From Actinomycetota bacterium (GTDB lineage Bacteria; Actinomycetota; Actinomycetes; JACCUZ01): 57,811 nucleotides of DNA. Under the pieces are notes generated by a model. That model ran no database searches. It was given only the letters and a program-made list of their open reading frames with translations, and was not told where the DNA came from. This document shows positions 16,132 to 26,300 of this stretch, one piece after another. Position 1 is the stretch's first letter. Every line of letters begins with the position of its first letter. A program made the position numbers and the translations under genes. The stretch is taken from NCBI GenBank assembly GCA_030841035.1, contig JAVEDI010000072.1:1-57811 (forward strand). Reading direction: 5' to 3'.

Positions 16132-18588
16132 CTAGCACTTCACGCGCAGCATCTGCGGGTCGTACAGCGGCCGGAGGGACGCCCGGGCGGGGTAGAGGCG
16201 CCCCGCGACGTCGACCTCCCAGTCGCCGCCCTCGACGTAGGCGCGGTCCACCGGCTCGCCAGCGTCGACCATCGCCAGCCCGACCGCCCCCCCGAGGGTG
16301 TGCCCGTAGGACGCCGCGCGCACGTAGCCGACCGGCTTGCCGTCGCGCAGGACCGGCTCGGCATGGAACATCAGCGGGTCCGGGTCGGTGAGCAGCACCT
16401 GCACCAACCGGCGGGTCAGCGGCCCCTCGGCCTTCTTGGCGAGCACCGCGTCGCGACCGAGGAAGCCACCGGGCTTGTCGAGGTCGACCGCGAAACCCAG
16501 TCCTGCCTCCAGCACCGAGTCGGTGTTGTCGATGTCGTGGCCGTAGTCGCGGTAGCCCTTCTCCATGCGCAGGCTGGCGAGCGCCTTCAGACCGGCGTGT
16601 CGCATCCCGTAGGCCACTCCGGCCTCGACGATCCGGTCGTAGACGTGGGCGCCTTGTTCTGTGGGGATGTAGAGCTCGTAGCCCAGCTCGCCGAGATAGG
16701 TGATCCGCACGCACAGCACCGGTGCATACCCGATCGCGATCTCCCGCGCGGCGCGGAAGGGGAACGCCTCGTTGGACATGTCCGCGGTCGTGACCGACTG
16801 CAGCAGCTCACGCGACCGGGGGCCCTGCACGTTCAGCTGCGACCACCCCGACGTGACGTCGGTGACGAACGCGTGCGTGCCCTCGTCGAGATGGCGGCGC
16901 ATCCACGTCTGCGCGTGCCGGTGCGCGGTGTCGGAGGCCACCACCCAGAAGCGGTCGTCCTCGAGCTTCGTCACGGTCAGGTCTGCCTCGAGCGTGCCGG
17001 CGTCGTTGAGCCACTGCGTGTAGGTGATGCGTCCGCTCTCGGCGTCGACGTCGGCGCAGGAGAGCCGGTCGAGGAAGCGCCCGGCATCGCGCCCCTGCAC
17101 GAGGAACTTCGCCATGAACGACATGTCCATGCAGATGACGCCCTCGCGCGCGGCCCGGTGCTCGGCGGCCCACCACGGGAACCAGTTCTGCCGTCCCCAG
17201 CTGAGCGGGCCGGCCACGGCCGGCGTGCCGTCGGGCGTGTACCAGTCAGGGCTCTCCCAACCGCTCACGTCGCGGAAGTAGGCACCAGCCGCCGCCAACC
17301 GGTCGTGGAACGCGGAGACCTTGGCACCACGGGCGGTCTGCATCGACCTGCTCGGGTAGTGGCACTGGTAGACCGCGCCGAGGCTCTCGACGGTGCGGGT
17401 GGCGCGGTACTCCGGCGTGGACTGGTAGCGGTGCAGCCGGTCGATGTGGAAGCCCGTCACGTCGATGTCGGGACGGCCCTCGACGATCCAGTGCGCCAGC
17501 GCGCGGCCCAGACCACCACCGGTCAGGATACCGATCGAGTTCAGCCCGGCCGCGACGAAGTAGTTGCGCAGCTCGGGCGCCTCGCCGACCACCGGCTGCA
17601 GGTCCGGGGTGAAGGACTCGGGGCCGCAGAAGAACTTCCGGATGCCCACGTCGAGCGACACCGGGACACGGGACATCGCCTTCTCGAGGTAGGGACCCAT
17701 CCGCTCCCAGTCCGGCGGCAGCTCGCCGAAGGAGAAGCCGTCCGGCACTCCCCCGACCTGCCACGGCGCGCACTCGGCCTCGAAGAGCCCGATCATCAGG
17801 CCCCCGCCCTCCTCGCGGAAGTACCCGTAGGAGGCAGGGTCCTCGAGCACCGGCCAGGTCCCCGACATCTCCGGGATCGTGTCGGTGATCAGGTAGTAGT
17901 GCTCCGCGGCCTGCAGCGGGATGGTGACCCCTGACCGCTCCCCCAGCTGCCGTGCCCACATGCCGGTGCAGTTGAGCACGTACTCCGCCTCGACGTCACC
18001 GACCGGCGTGCGCACCCCGGTCACCGCGCCACGGCGGGTGAGCACGTCGGTGACCGGCACGCCCTCCACGATGCGCGCGCCGGCCTGCCGCGCCCCCTTC
18101 GCGAGCGACATCGTCACGTCCACGGGGTTGACCCGGCCGTCCTGCTCGACGTAGAACCCCGCGAGGATGTCGTCGGTGCGCGCGAGCGGGAACAGCTGCC
18201 CGACCTCGGCCGCCGAGATCTCGTGGACGTCCACCCCGCAGTGCCGGTTGAAGGCAGATACCCGCCGGTACTCCTCGAGGCGGTCCGCGTCGGTCGCCAC
18301 CTCGATGAACCCGACCGGCGTGAAGCCGGTGGCGAGACCGGTCTCGGCCTCCAGCCGGGCGTAGAGGTCGCGGGTGTACGTGCGCAGCCGCGTGGACGTC
18401 TCCGACGTGGAGCCGAAGGTGACCATCAGGCCGGCCGCGTGCCAGGTCGTGCCCGACGTCAGCCGGTCCCGCTCGAGCAGCAGTACGTCGCAGCCGAGCC
18501 GCGCGAGGTGGTAGGTCACCGAGGTGCCGATCACGCCGCCACCGACCACGACGACCCGGGCGCGCTGTGGCAAGGGCGACTCCGACAT
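16132..18588 (-). CDS. Dimethylglycine/sarcosine dehydrogenase-like flavoprotein with GcvT domain
   Basis: 818 residues in four parts: an FAD-binding DAO domain (1-380, GGGVIGTSVTYHLARLG near residue 16), a short FAO_M linker domain (about 385-440), and GcvT-like tetrahydrofolate-binding domains (about 440-710 and 720-815). TTWHAAGLM holds the His that covalently binds FAD in mammalian dimethylglycine dehydrogenase. The family oxidatively demethylates N-methylglycines and passes the C1 unit to tetrahydrofolate. No sarcosine oxidase beta/gamma/delta genes are nearby. Substrate (dimethylglycine, sarcosine or another N-methyl amine) is undetermined. The start at 18588 looks leaderless. Confidence 0.88.
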   Translation of the reverse strand: MSESPLPQRARVVVVGGGVIGTSVTYHLARLGCDVLLLERDRLTSGTTWHAAGLMVTFGSTSETSTRLRTYTRDLYARLEAETGLATGFTPVGFIEVATDADRLEEYRRVSAFNRHCGVDVHEISAAEVGQLFPLARTDDILAGFYVEQDGRVNPVDVTMSLAKGARQAGARIVEGVPVTDVLTRRGAVTGVRTPVGDVEAEYVLNCTGMWARQLGERSGVTIPLQAAEHYYLITDTIPEMSGTWPVLEDPASYGYFREEGGGLMIGLFEAECAPWQVGGVPDGFSFGELPPDWERMGPYLEKAMSRVPVSLDVGIRKFFCGPESFTPDLQPVVGEAPELRNYFVAAGLNSIGILTGGGLGRALAHWIVEGRPDIDVTGFHIDRLHRYQSTPEYRATRTVESLGAVYQCHYPSRSMQTARGAKVSAFHDRLAAAGAYFRDVSGWESPDWYTPDGTPAVAGPLSWGRQNWFPWWAAEHRAAREGVICMDMSFMAKFLVQGRDAGRFLDRLSCADVDAESGRITYTQWLNDAGTLEADLTVTKLEDDRFWVVASDTAHRHAQTWMRRHLDEGTHAFVTDVTSGWSQLNVQGPRSRELLQSVTTADMSNEAFPFRAAREIAIGYAPVLCVRITYLGELGYELYIPTEQGAHVYDRIVEAGVAYGMRHAGLKALASLRMEKGYRDYGHDIDNTDSVLEAGLGFAVDLDKPGGFLGRDAVLAKKAEGPLTRRLVQVLLTDPDPLMFHAEPVLRDGKPVGYVRAASYGHTLGGAVGLAMVDAGEPVDRAYVEGGDWEVDVAGRLYPARASLRPLYDPQMLRVKC

Positions 18589-18594
18589 GACGGG

Positions 18595-18600
18595 AGCCTA
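18595..18600 (-). promoter_or_regulatory. -10 box of the leaderless flavoprotein gene
   Basis: TAGGCT on the minus strand, six bases before the ATG at 18588. No Shine-Dalgarno is possible in the remaining space. Confidence 0.55.
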
Positions 18601-18685
18601 GTGCGGCGGGCAGCGAGCGCCATTCGTCCGATCGCGCGATGCGCCTCCCGCGTGGCCATCAGACGATCGGGACACGGACCTGTCC

Positions 18686-19120
18686 ATGACGGGGGTGAGC
18701 GGCGTGACTGAGGGCCCGGACAGCGCCTGGGTGTCGACCCCGGCGCTCCTGCACTGCACAGAGGGCACCACGGAGGCACGCGTCGAGTGGGCCTACTTCG
18801 CCGACACCCCCTTCACGATCCACGTGCTCGTGGCGGTCGACCCCGACACGACGGTCAGCGTCGTGTTCGCCCGGGACCTGCTGCTGTGCGGCCTGCGGAC
18901 CCGGGTCGGCCTCGGGGACGTGCAGCTCGGACCGGGGTTGGGCAACGCGCGGCACGGATCGCTGTGGCTGCAGCTGCGAGCGCTGCGCGGCGTCGTCGTG
19001 CTGGAGGTGCCGCGCGAGCCCGTGGCCACCTTCGCGGTCGCGACGTACGACGTGGTCGCCCCCGGGTTCGAGAGCTGCCACCTGGGACTGGATGCGGAGC
19101 TGCGGTCGCTGCTCGCCTAG
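18686..19120 (+). CDS. SsgA-like (SALP) sporulation/cell-division protein
   Basis: 144 residues. Family features are the paired strands ARVEWAYFADTPFTIHVLVA and VSVVFARDLLLCGLRTRVGLGDVQLGP (about residues 32-84), the core of SsgA-like proteins. In Streptomyces these guide septum-site selection and peptidoglycan remodelling. In-frame GTGs at 18695 and 18707 are alternative starts, the latter with a GGGGGTGA ribosome site. No ssgR-type regulator is adjacent. The stop shares CTAG with the convergent PucR gene. Confidence 0.85.
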   Translation: MTGVSGVTEGPDSAWVSTPALLHCTEGTTEARVEWAYFADTPFTIHVLVAVDPDTTVSVVFARDLLLCGLRTRVGLGDVQLGPGLGNARHGSLWLQLRALRGVVVLEVPREPVATFAVATYDVVAPGFESCHLGLDAELRSLLA

Positions 19121-20826
19121 CCCCCCTCGGTGCCCGGCTCCCGCACGGCCCGCAGGGTCGCGAGCGCGCGCGTCGCGAGCTCGAGGTTGAAGCGGGCTCC
19201 CGGATCGGAGATGTCGACGCCCGAGATGTCGCGGATCCGCTGCAACCGGTACTTCAAGGTGCTCCGGTGCACGGCGACGGCGTCGGCGGTCGCGTCGTAG
19301 CTGCCGCCCATCTCCAGGTAGCGGCTCAGGGTGGTGACCAGCTCGGTGTGCCGCTCGGCGTCGTAGTCGAGCAGCGGCCCCAACCAGTGCCGCACGAACT
19401 GCTCGATGCTGTCGGGGTCCTGGACCTCGGCCAGCAGCCGGTAGACACCCAGGTCGTCGTAGTGCGAGACACCGGCCTGCCGGCCCGCGATGTGCAGCAT
19501 CCGCAGGGCCACCTCGGCCTCCCGCTGCGAGCGGGGGAAGTCGGCCACCGATCGGCAGGCGCCGCCCACACCTATCCGGCAGATCTCCCCGCCCATGTAG
19601 CGCGCAACGGCCCCGACGAGCCCGTCCTCGTCGACGGCTGTGTCGACAAGGAGCAGGACCGTGGGGCCACGAGCCACCACCAACGCCGGTGCGTCGACGC
19701 TGACGGCCGCCCGGCGCACCACCTGCAGCAGCTCGACGTGACGTCTGTCGAGATCGGCGGCGGTCATGGCGAACACCCGGTGCGGCCGGGCGACGTCGAA
19801 GCCCAACCCTCTGGCGTGCTCGAGGACCTGGGTCGAGGCCGTGCCGGCAAGCAGCTGGTCGACGAGATCACGTCCCAGCCGCAGCTCGGTGTCGGCGACG
19901 CTCTGCAGGCGGGCGAGCTCCATCGCGAGCACGGTGGCACCGTGCTCGAGCGCCGTGCGGTCGTCCTCTGCCGCGCTGCCGTCGGGGTCGACCAGGGCCA
20001 GCACGCCGACGACGTCGTCGCGTGGTGAGGCGATCGCCACGAGCCGGCCCCCGGAGTGCACGGCATGCTCGCCCGTCCGGACCTGAGCCAGCCACCTCTC
20101 CCGCGCCTCGAAGCCCATGAGCGGATAGGGGTCCGCCGGGGGCGTTCCCGCCGAGGCGATCAGGTTGCCCGTGCGGTCCTCGATCACGACGGCGTAGCCG
20201 GTCAGCTCGTGGAGCGCGGTCGCGATGCCGTCCAGTCCCTCTCCCGAGGCGGCCGTGCTCGTGAGCCGGTCGTGCACCGCTGTGCTGCGCTCGAGGGCAC
20301 CGACGGTCGAGGCGAGCGCGGCGTTGGCGGTGCGCAGCTCGGCGGTCTTCGCGCGTTCCCGGGCGTGCAGCCGGGCGTTCGCGACGGCGATGCCGGTCTG
20401 CTGGGCCAGCACCCGCAGCAGGAACTGGGTCCCCGGCGACGGGGCCGCCGGCCGTCCGATCAGCATGAAGCCGAAATGTCCCTCGAGGCTGCGCAGCGGG
20501 TACGCCCATCCCCAGTCGTCACCCACGATCGCGACCGGGCCACCGGCGCTGCTGAGCACCGCCAGCTGGGCCTCGAGCTCGGCATCCAGCTGCTCGTGCG
20601 CGCTGCGTCGCTGCGGCGGGCGCCAGCCCTCGCCCAGGACGTAGACGCCGTGCAGCCGACTGGCGTCCAGCGACGGTACGGCGGTCGATGCCAGCTGCAG
20701 GATGCGCTGCTCGTCGCCGGCCTCGGTCATCAGCATCGAGAGCACCAGCAGCCCCTGCATGCTCGAGAACTGGTCGCGCAGGTCGACCTCGGCCTCGCCG
20801 ACGGGCGGCAGTGGACCGGCACTCAT
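19117..20826 (-). CDS. GAF/PucR-type transcriptional regulator (CdaR-like HTH)
   Basis: 569 residues. A GAF-like sensor occupies about residues 20-165. It is followed by a coiled-coil linker (AKTAELRTANAALASTVGALERS) and a second sensor/GGDEF-like CdaR middle region. The C-terminus is a PucR/CdaR helix-turn-helix, LSRYLEMGGSYDATADAVAVHRSTLKYRLQRI (about 505-536, split here for description only). Such regulators control purine, polyamine or secondary-metabolism genes, usually neighbours. Here the gene is convergent with the SsgA-like gene and divergent from the LuxR-type gene. The ligand is unknown. Confidence 0.85.
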   Translation of the reverse strand: MSAGPLPPVGEAEVDLRDQFSSMQGLLVLSMLMTEAGDEQRILQLASTAVPSLDASRLHGVYVLGEGWRPPQRRSAHEQLDAELEAQLAVLSSAGGPVAIVGDDWGWAYPLRSLEGHFGFMLIGRPAAPSPGTQFLLRVLAQQTGIAVANARLHARERAKTAELRTANAALASTVGALERSTAVHDRLTSTAASGEGLDGIATALHELTGYAVVIEDRTGNLIASAGTPPADPYPLMGFEARERWLAQVRTGEHAVHSGGRLVAIASPRDDVVGVLALVDPDGSAAEDDRTALEHGATVLAMELARLQSVADTELRLGRDLVDQLLAGTASTQVLEHARGLGFDVARPHRVFAMTAADLDRRHVELLQVVRRAAVSVDAPALVVARGPTVLLLVDTAVDEDGLVGAVARYMGGEICRIGVGGACRSVADFPRSQREAEVALRMLHIAGRQAGVSHYDDLGVYRLLAEVQDPDSIEQFVRHWLGPLLDYDAERHTELVTTLSRYLEMGGSYDATADAVAVHRSTLKYRLQRIRDISGVDISDPGARFNLELATRALATLRAVREPGTEGG

Positions 20827-21157
20827 GGCCGAGCCGCCTGGGGGCTGGTCACCACGTTGCTCGCGACCTCCCTGTCGGACCGTGCGGCGGGTTCCGGGGC
20901 CACGCCACTCGACCGACCTCGTCACTCTAGGTCACCTGGACCCGGACGTCACCCGGCCGTGCGTCCGCCGGCCGGCCCTCGGCCGATCCGACCCGGCGGG
21001 ACGAAGCACCGACCCGCGGTTAGGCCCGTGAGGACGTTGCCGACCCGCCCCGGGTGCCGGCTACCCCCGATGGCCTGGGCGGCTTAGAGGTTTTTCGTCC
21101 TAGCGTGTCCTGGTCCGCCGGTGCACCGCGGCGCACGCTCGGGCGGAGGTGATCGCC
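20827..21157. other. Intergenic region between two divergent regulators
   Basis: 331 bp without a supported gene. On the plus strand a TAGCGT at 21101-21106 could be the -10 of the LuxR-type gene, but no -35 matches. No strong hairpin was seen. Confidence 0.4.
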
Positions 21158-23257
21158 ATGACAACGACGACCTCCCCGGTCCTGGGAGAGCCCGATGTGG
21201 TGTCGGTGGACACCACAGCGACATCCGCGGCGCTCGACGGTCCCGAGAGCGAACGGCTCGCCGCGCTCTCCGCCGGCACCCGCCAGTTCCTGGAGGTGGC
21301 CGCCGTCCTCGGCGCCGCCTTCTCCCTCGACGAGGTGGCCGCCGTGCTGAGCGACACCCCCGCGGCGGTGCTGCCGTACGTCGACGAGGCCCTGCACGCC
21401 GAGCTGATCGAGTGCGTCCAGGGAACGTGCCGGTTCCGCGGGCCGCAGGTGCACGCGGCGTTCTACGGACGGACCCCCGCACCGCTGCGCCTGGCCCTGC
21501 ACCGCCAGGTGGGCACCGCCCTTCTGGAGCAGGGCGGTGCGGCTGCCGCCGCTGCCACGCACCTGACGCGCGGCGCGCGGCTGGCCAACCGGGACGACCT
21601 GTGCGCCCTCGACCGGGCGGCCGAACTGCTGTGCGAGACGGCCCCGCGACAGGCCGCCAACGTCGCGTTGAGGGCCCTCGAGCTCACCAGTCAGGACGCG
21701 CGCGCGACGCGCGCAGCAAGGGCTGTGGAGATGCTCGTCGCGGCCGACCGGGCGCCCGAGGCCCGGGTGCTGGCCGACGAGACGCTGGCCTCTCCCGGCG
21801 CGGACAGCGCGTCCGGCTCGCGGCTGCGCGCGGCACGCGCTGCCCTGCGACTGGCCGCCGGGGAGCCGACTGCCGCGCTGGCCGACGCCGAGGCGGTGCT
21901 GGCCCAGCCGGGTGCCCCGGCCGAGGCCGGCGACGCCGCCGGCACGACCCGCATCGCGAGCCTCCTTGCCCGTGGTGACATGCCCGCCGTGGAGCGGGTC
22001 GCCTCGAACGTCCTGGGCGGCCGTCACGAGCCGTGCGGCGAGCGGACCCTGGCGGCGGCGCTCACCGCGCTCGGCCGCGTCTCGTGGGATCGCGGCGAGG
22101 TCCGGGCGGCGCTCAGCCTGGTGGCCGCGGCAGCGGAGCGTGCCGACCGCGCTCCGACGGCGTGGCAGGAGCCGCGGTTCACCCTCGCCTGGATGTGCAC
22201 CGCGCTCGGCGAGCTGGACACGGCCGCGCACACGCTGGACACGGCAGAGGCGCGCCTGCGGGTCACCTCGGACAGTCTCGCTCGACCACTGCCTGCGCTG
22301 CTACGTGCCCGACTGGCTCTCGCCGGCGGGGACCTGAGTGCGGCCGCGTGGCACGCGCAGCGTGCCGAGGTCCTGGCCGACGAGCTCGGCAACGGCCTGC
22401 TCCTGCTGCCTGCTCTGACGCTGCTCGCGCAGATCGCGCTGCTGACGGGCAGCGTGGCGACCGCGACCAGCATGCTCAGCCGGCGCGACGCGGCGGCGCC
22501 GGCGGACGCGCCGTGGGACCCGGGCCAGACCTGGGTGGCCGCCCAGGTAGCCGAGGCAGGGGTCGGTCCCGTGGCGGCGTACGACGAGATGGCCGCGGCA
22601 CTGGTCGCCGAGTTGGCCGAGCGGCCGCGGTTGCTGGTCAGCGAGCCGCTCGCCGCGCCCTGGTTGACCCGGCTGGCCCTGGCCGCCGGTCACCCAGAGG
22701 GGGCGGACGCCGTCGTCCGGACCGCGCAGCGGCTCGCCGTGGCCAACCCCGGCCTGCTGTCGCTGCAGGTCTCGGCACGGCACTCCCGCGGGCTGCTGGA
22801 GCGCGACGCATCGGCCCTGCGATCGGCCGCAGACGGTCACCGGCAGGCCTGGCCGGCGGCGGTGGCCGCGCACGACGCCGGCGTCGTGCTGTGCGGCACC
22901 GGCGACCGGTCGGACGCAGAGGCGTTGCTGGACCGGGCGCTGTCGGCCTTCTCGGCCATGCAGGCCGACCGGATGGCCGCGGAGGCACGCCTCGGCCTGC
23001 GCAACCTCGGCGTGCGCCGAGGACACGGCACCCGCGCGTCCCGCCCCGTCTCGGGCTGGGAGAGCCTGACCGACGCCGAGGTGCGGGTGGCCCGGGCGGT
23101 GTCGGAGGGGCTCACCACCTCGGAGGCGGCGCGGCGGCTGTTCCTGTCCCCGCACACCGTGAACAGCCACGTGCGGCATGCGTTCCGCAAGCTCGCCATC
23201 CGGTCGCGGGTCGAGCTGACCCGCATCGTCCTGGCACATCCGGAGGAGGGGGTCTGA
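21158..23257 (+). CDS. LuxR-family regulator lacking the usual ATPase domain (LAL-like remnant)
   Basis: 699 residues. The C-terminal HTH is LTDAEVRVARAVSEGLTTSE followed by the recognition helix in SPHTVNSHVRHAFRKL (about residues 633-685). Most of the protein is an Ala-rich helical-repeat (TPR-like) array. The first 80 residues resemble the winged-helix that follows the NTPase in MalT/LAL regulators, but no Walker A or B motif precedes it. So the STAND ATPase is missing. ATG at 21158 is chosen over a GTG at 21149 because GGAGG lies seven bases before it and overlaps the GTG. Effector and targets are unknown. Confidence 0.8.
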   Translation: MTTTTSPVLGEPDVVSVDTTATSAALDGPESERLAALSAGTRQFLEVAAVLGAAFSLDEVAAVLSDTPAAVLPYVDEALHAELIECVQGTCRFRGPQVHAAFYGRTPAPLRLALHRQVGTALLEQGGAAAAAATHLTRGARLANRDDLCALDRAAELLCETAPRQAANVALRALELTSQDARATRAARAVEMLVAADRAPEARVLADETLASPGADSASGSRLRAARAALRLAAGEPTAALADAEAVLAQPGAPAEAGDAAGTTRIASLLARGDMPAVERVASNVLGGRHEPCGERTLAAALTALGRVSWDRGEVRAALSLVAAAAERADRAPTAWQEPRFTLAWMCTALGELDTAAHTLDTAEARLRVTSDSLARPLPALLRARLALAGGDLSAAAWHAQRAEVLADELGNGLLLLPALTLLAQIALLTGSVATATSMLSRRDAAAPADAPWDPGQTWVAAQVAEAGVGPVAAYDEMAAALVAELAERPRLLVSEPLAAPWLTRLALAAGHPEGADAVVRTAQRLAVANPGLLSLQVSARHSRGLLERDASALRSAADGHRQAWPAAVAAHDAGVVLCGTGDRSDAEALLDRALSAFSAMQADRMAAEARLGLRNLGVRRGHGTRASRPVSGWESLTDAEVRVARAVSEGLTTSEAARRLFLSPHTVNSHVRHAFRKLAIRSRVELTRIVLAHPEEGV

Positions 23258-23350
23258 GGGCTCCCGTCCACACCCGCGGTCGCGATCCGCCGACCGCCGG
23301 GACCCTCCCGTGGCGCGGCTCCTCGGAGAGGGGGATGATCGGGCCCGGTG

Positions 23351-23366
23351 CGGCGCGGCCGCGCCG
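23351..23366. promoter_or_regulatory. Perfect 16-bp palindrome upstream of the GAF/PP2C gene
   Basis: CGGCGCGG|CCGCGCCG is a perfect dyad 23 bp before the GTG at 23390. It could be an operator (for example for the adjacent LuxR-type protein) or a chance GC-rich palindrome. Confidence 0.3.
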
Positions 23367-23389
23367 CCCGTGACCCCCGAGGAGCGCGT

Positions 23390-26300
23390 GTGGAGCAGAG
23401 CCTCCGGCTCGACGACCGGCCGGACGCCGTCGCGAGCGCACGCCGGCTCGTGGTCCAGGCGCTGCGAGGTACGCCGGCGGAGGCCGTCAGCGACGAGGCG
23501 CAGCTGGTGGTCGGTGAGCTGGCCACCAACGCGCTCATTCACGGTGCGGCTCCCGCCGTGCTGCACGTCCGCCACGACGGCACCACCGTGCGCCTCGAAG
23601 TGGCCGACCGCTCACGGCTCGCGCCGCTGCAGGCCCTGGTGCCGGGCGAGGCGATGACCGGCCGCGGGCTCTCGCTGGTCCAAGCCGTCAGCCAGCGCTG
23701 GGGCGTCGAACCCCGCATCGACGGGAAGGTCGTGTGGGCCGAGCTGTCCGCCGACCCGGCGGGGCGGAGCGCAGCCGACGTGACGGAGCCGGCCGGCGCG
23801 GCCAACCAGCTCGACGACGGTCCCTGGTCTCGCGGGGTCGGTGACGAGAGCCCGCGCTACCGCGTCACCCTCGGCGACGTGCCGACCGACCTGCTGCTGG
23901 CCGCCAAGGCGCACGTCGACGGGCTGGTGCGGGAGTTCACCTTGGCGGCCACCGGTGCGGCGAGCGGGCACACCGCCGAGGTGACCCCTGCGCTGGCGCG
24001 CCTCATCGAGACGGTCACCACGCAGTTCGCCGAGGCCCGCCAGGCCATCAAGCGCCAGGCCGTCGCTGCCGCGGCAGCCGGCGAGCAGCGCACCCGCCTG
24101 ACCCTCAACCTGCCGCTGTCGGCGGCCGAGGCCGGCCGCGACTACCTGGCCGCCCTCGACGAGGCCGACGCCTACGCCCGGGCCGCCCGGGTCCTGACCG
24201 TCGAGTCGCCACCGGAACACCGGGCGTTCCGCCAGTGGTACGTCGCGGGCCTGATCGAGCAGCTGGGCGCGGCCGGCCGCGGCGAACCACCGGTCGAACC
24301 TGTGACCTTCGAGCAGTTCCTGCTGTCCGAGCTCGCTTCGGTCGCGGCCGCGCACCGCGTCACTGACCGCGCCGCTCGGTTGCAGGCCGTCACGGCGGCC
24401 CTGGCCGGCGCCACGGTCGCCGAGGAGGTCGCCGACGCGGTCGTGTCCCAGGGCGTCGACGCCCTCGGGGCGTCCGGGGGCGCCTTGATGGTGGCGGGTG
24501 AAGGCGAGCACCTCGGCGTGGCCGCCACCGTCGGCTACAGCAGCGAGCTCGTCGCCCGGCTGCGCGCCGAGCGCCGCGACGCGCCGTTGCCTGCCGCCAC
24601 GGCGCTGCGCACCGGTCAGCCGGTGTGGCTGGAGAGCCGCGAGCAGCGCGAGAGCCTGTTTCCCGCGCTGACCGGGCTGGAGCCGGGCACCACGTCCATG
24701 TGCACGGTCCCCTTGCTGCTGCCCGACCAGGTCGTGGGCGTCCTGCGGTTCAGCTTCACCATGCGGCGACTGTTCGGTGCCGACGAGCGCGCGTTCGTGG
24801 AGGCCCTTGCGGGCCAGGCCGCCCAGGCCCTGGCCCGCACCCAGCTCGCCGCAGCCGAGCGCACCGCGCGGCGGGAGGCCGAGCTGGCCGCGGAGCGACT
24901 CAGCCGGCTGCACCGCGTCACGGCCGCGCTCGCGAGCGCGAGCGACACGGGCGAGATCGCCGAGATCGTGGCCAGGGAGTCCGCCGAGACCCTGGGCGCC
25001 TCGCTCTCGGTGCTCAGCCTCCTCGATGACGACGACGACGCCACGCTGCGCGTCGTCAGGGTCCACGGCGGCAGCGGCCGCACGGCGCGGGCCTGGTCGA
25101 CCTTCCCCGTCCACGCCGACCTGCCGGCCAGCGAGGCGTTCCGCACCCAGACCCCCGTGGTGCTCACGGCCACCGAGCAGCTGTTCGAGCGCTACCCGCT
25201 GCTGGCCGGCGAGGTCGTCCTTCCGGGCTCGCTCGCCTGCGTCCCGCTGCTGATCAACGCGCGCGCACTCGGCACGCTCACCCTCTCCTTCCCGCCCGAG
25301 CACGTGATCGATGCGGCCGAGGTCGACGTGCTCACCACCATCGGACGCCAGTGCGGCCTGGCCCTCGAACGGGCCAGGCTCTTCGACCTCGAGCGGCGGG
25401 CCAAGGAACGCTCCGCCTTCCTGGCGGACGCGACCGCGCGGCTGGCGGCGTCGCTCGAGCCGGCCGAGACGCTCGGCACCCTCGTCGACCTCGTGGTGCC
25501 CGCGCTCGCCGACTGGGCGGTCGTGTTCCTCACCGATGCCGAAGGGCACGTCGACATCGGGGCGGTGCGCCACCGTGACGCCGACGTGACCGACTACATG
25601 CGCACGGAGCAGGCACACACCATCGAGATGTCGGCCAAGGGCGGGCTCGGCGAGGTCATCCGCTCGGGGCGCAGCGTCCGCTACGAGACGGTGCCCGACA
25701 GCCTTCGGGCCCGCATCGACGACCGTGCCGACGACGAGGACCTCGCCGCCCGCATCGCGCCGAGCACGGCGCTCGCCGCCCCGCTGTCCACCGGCGGTCG
25801 GGTGCTCGGTGCGATCGCTCTGGCCCGCACCGACGGGGCCGCCTATACCGCTGACGACCTCATGCTGGTCGAGGACGTCGCCGCTCGGGCCGCCGTGGCC
25901 GTGGGCAACGCCGCGCGCTTCGGTCGCGAGCGGGACGCGGCCCTGACGTTGCAGCGGAGCCTGCTGCCCCAGCAGCTGCCCCGCATCGAGGGCATGTCCT
26001 TCGCCTGGCGCTACCTGCCGGGCAGCGCGGGCACGCACATCGGTGGCGACTGGTACGACGTCATCCCGCTCGAGCAGGGCAGGGTGGCCCTTGTCATCGG
26101 AGACGTGATGGGCCGCGGGCTGCGGGCGGCGGCCGTGATGGGCCAGCTGCGCGCGACGGCGCGGGCCCACGCCTCCGCAGAGCTCTCGCCTGCCGAGGTG
26201 TTGCACCGCCTCGACGCTGCCGTCGTGCGACTGGAGCAGGAACAGATCACGACGGCGTTGTTCGCCCTGCTCGATCCGGTCAGCCGCACCGTCACCATCG

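Noticed and set aside
21149-21157. GTG start of the LuxR-type gene at 21149
   Set aside because: The GTG overlaps the GGAGG that is well placed for the ATG at 21158.
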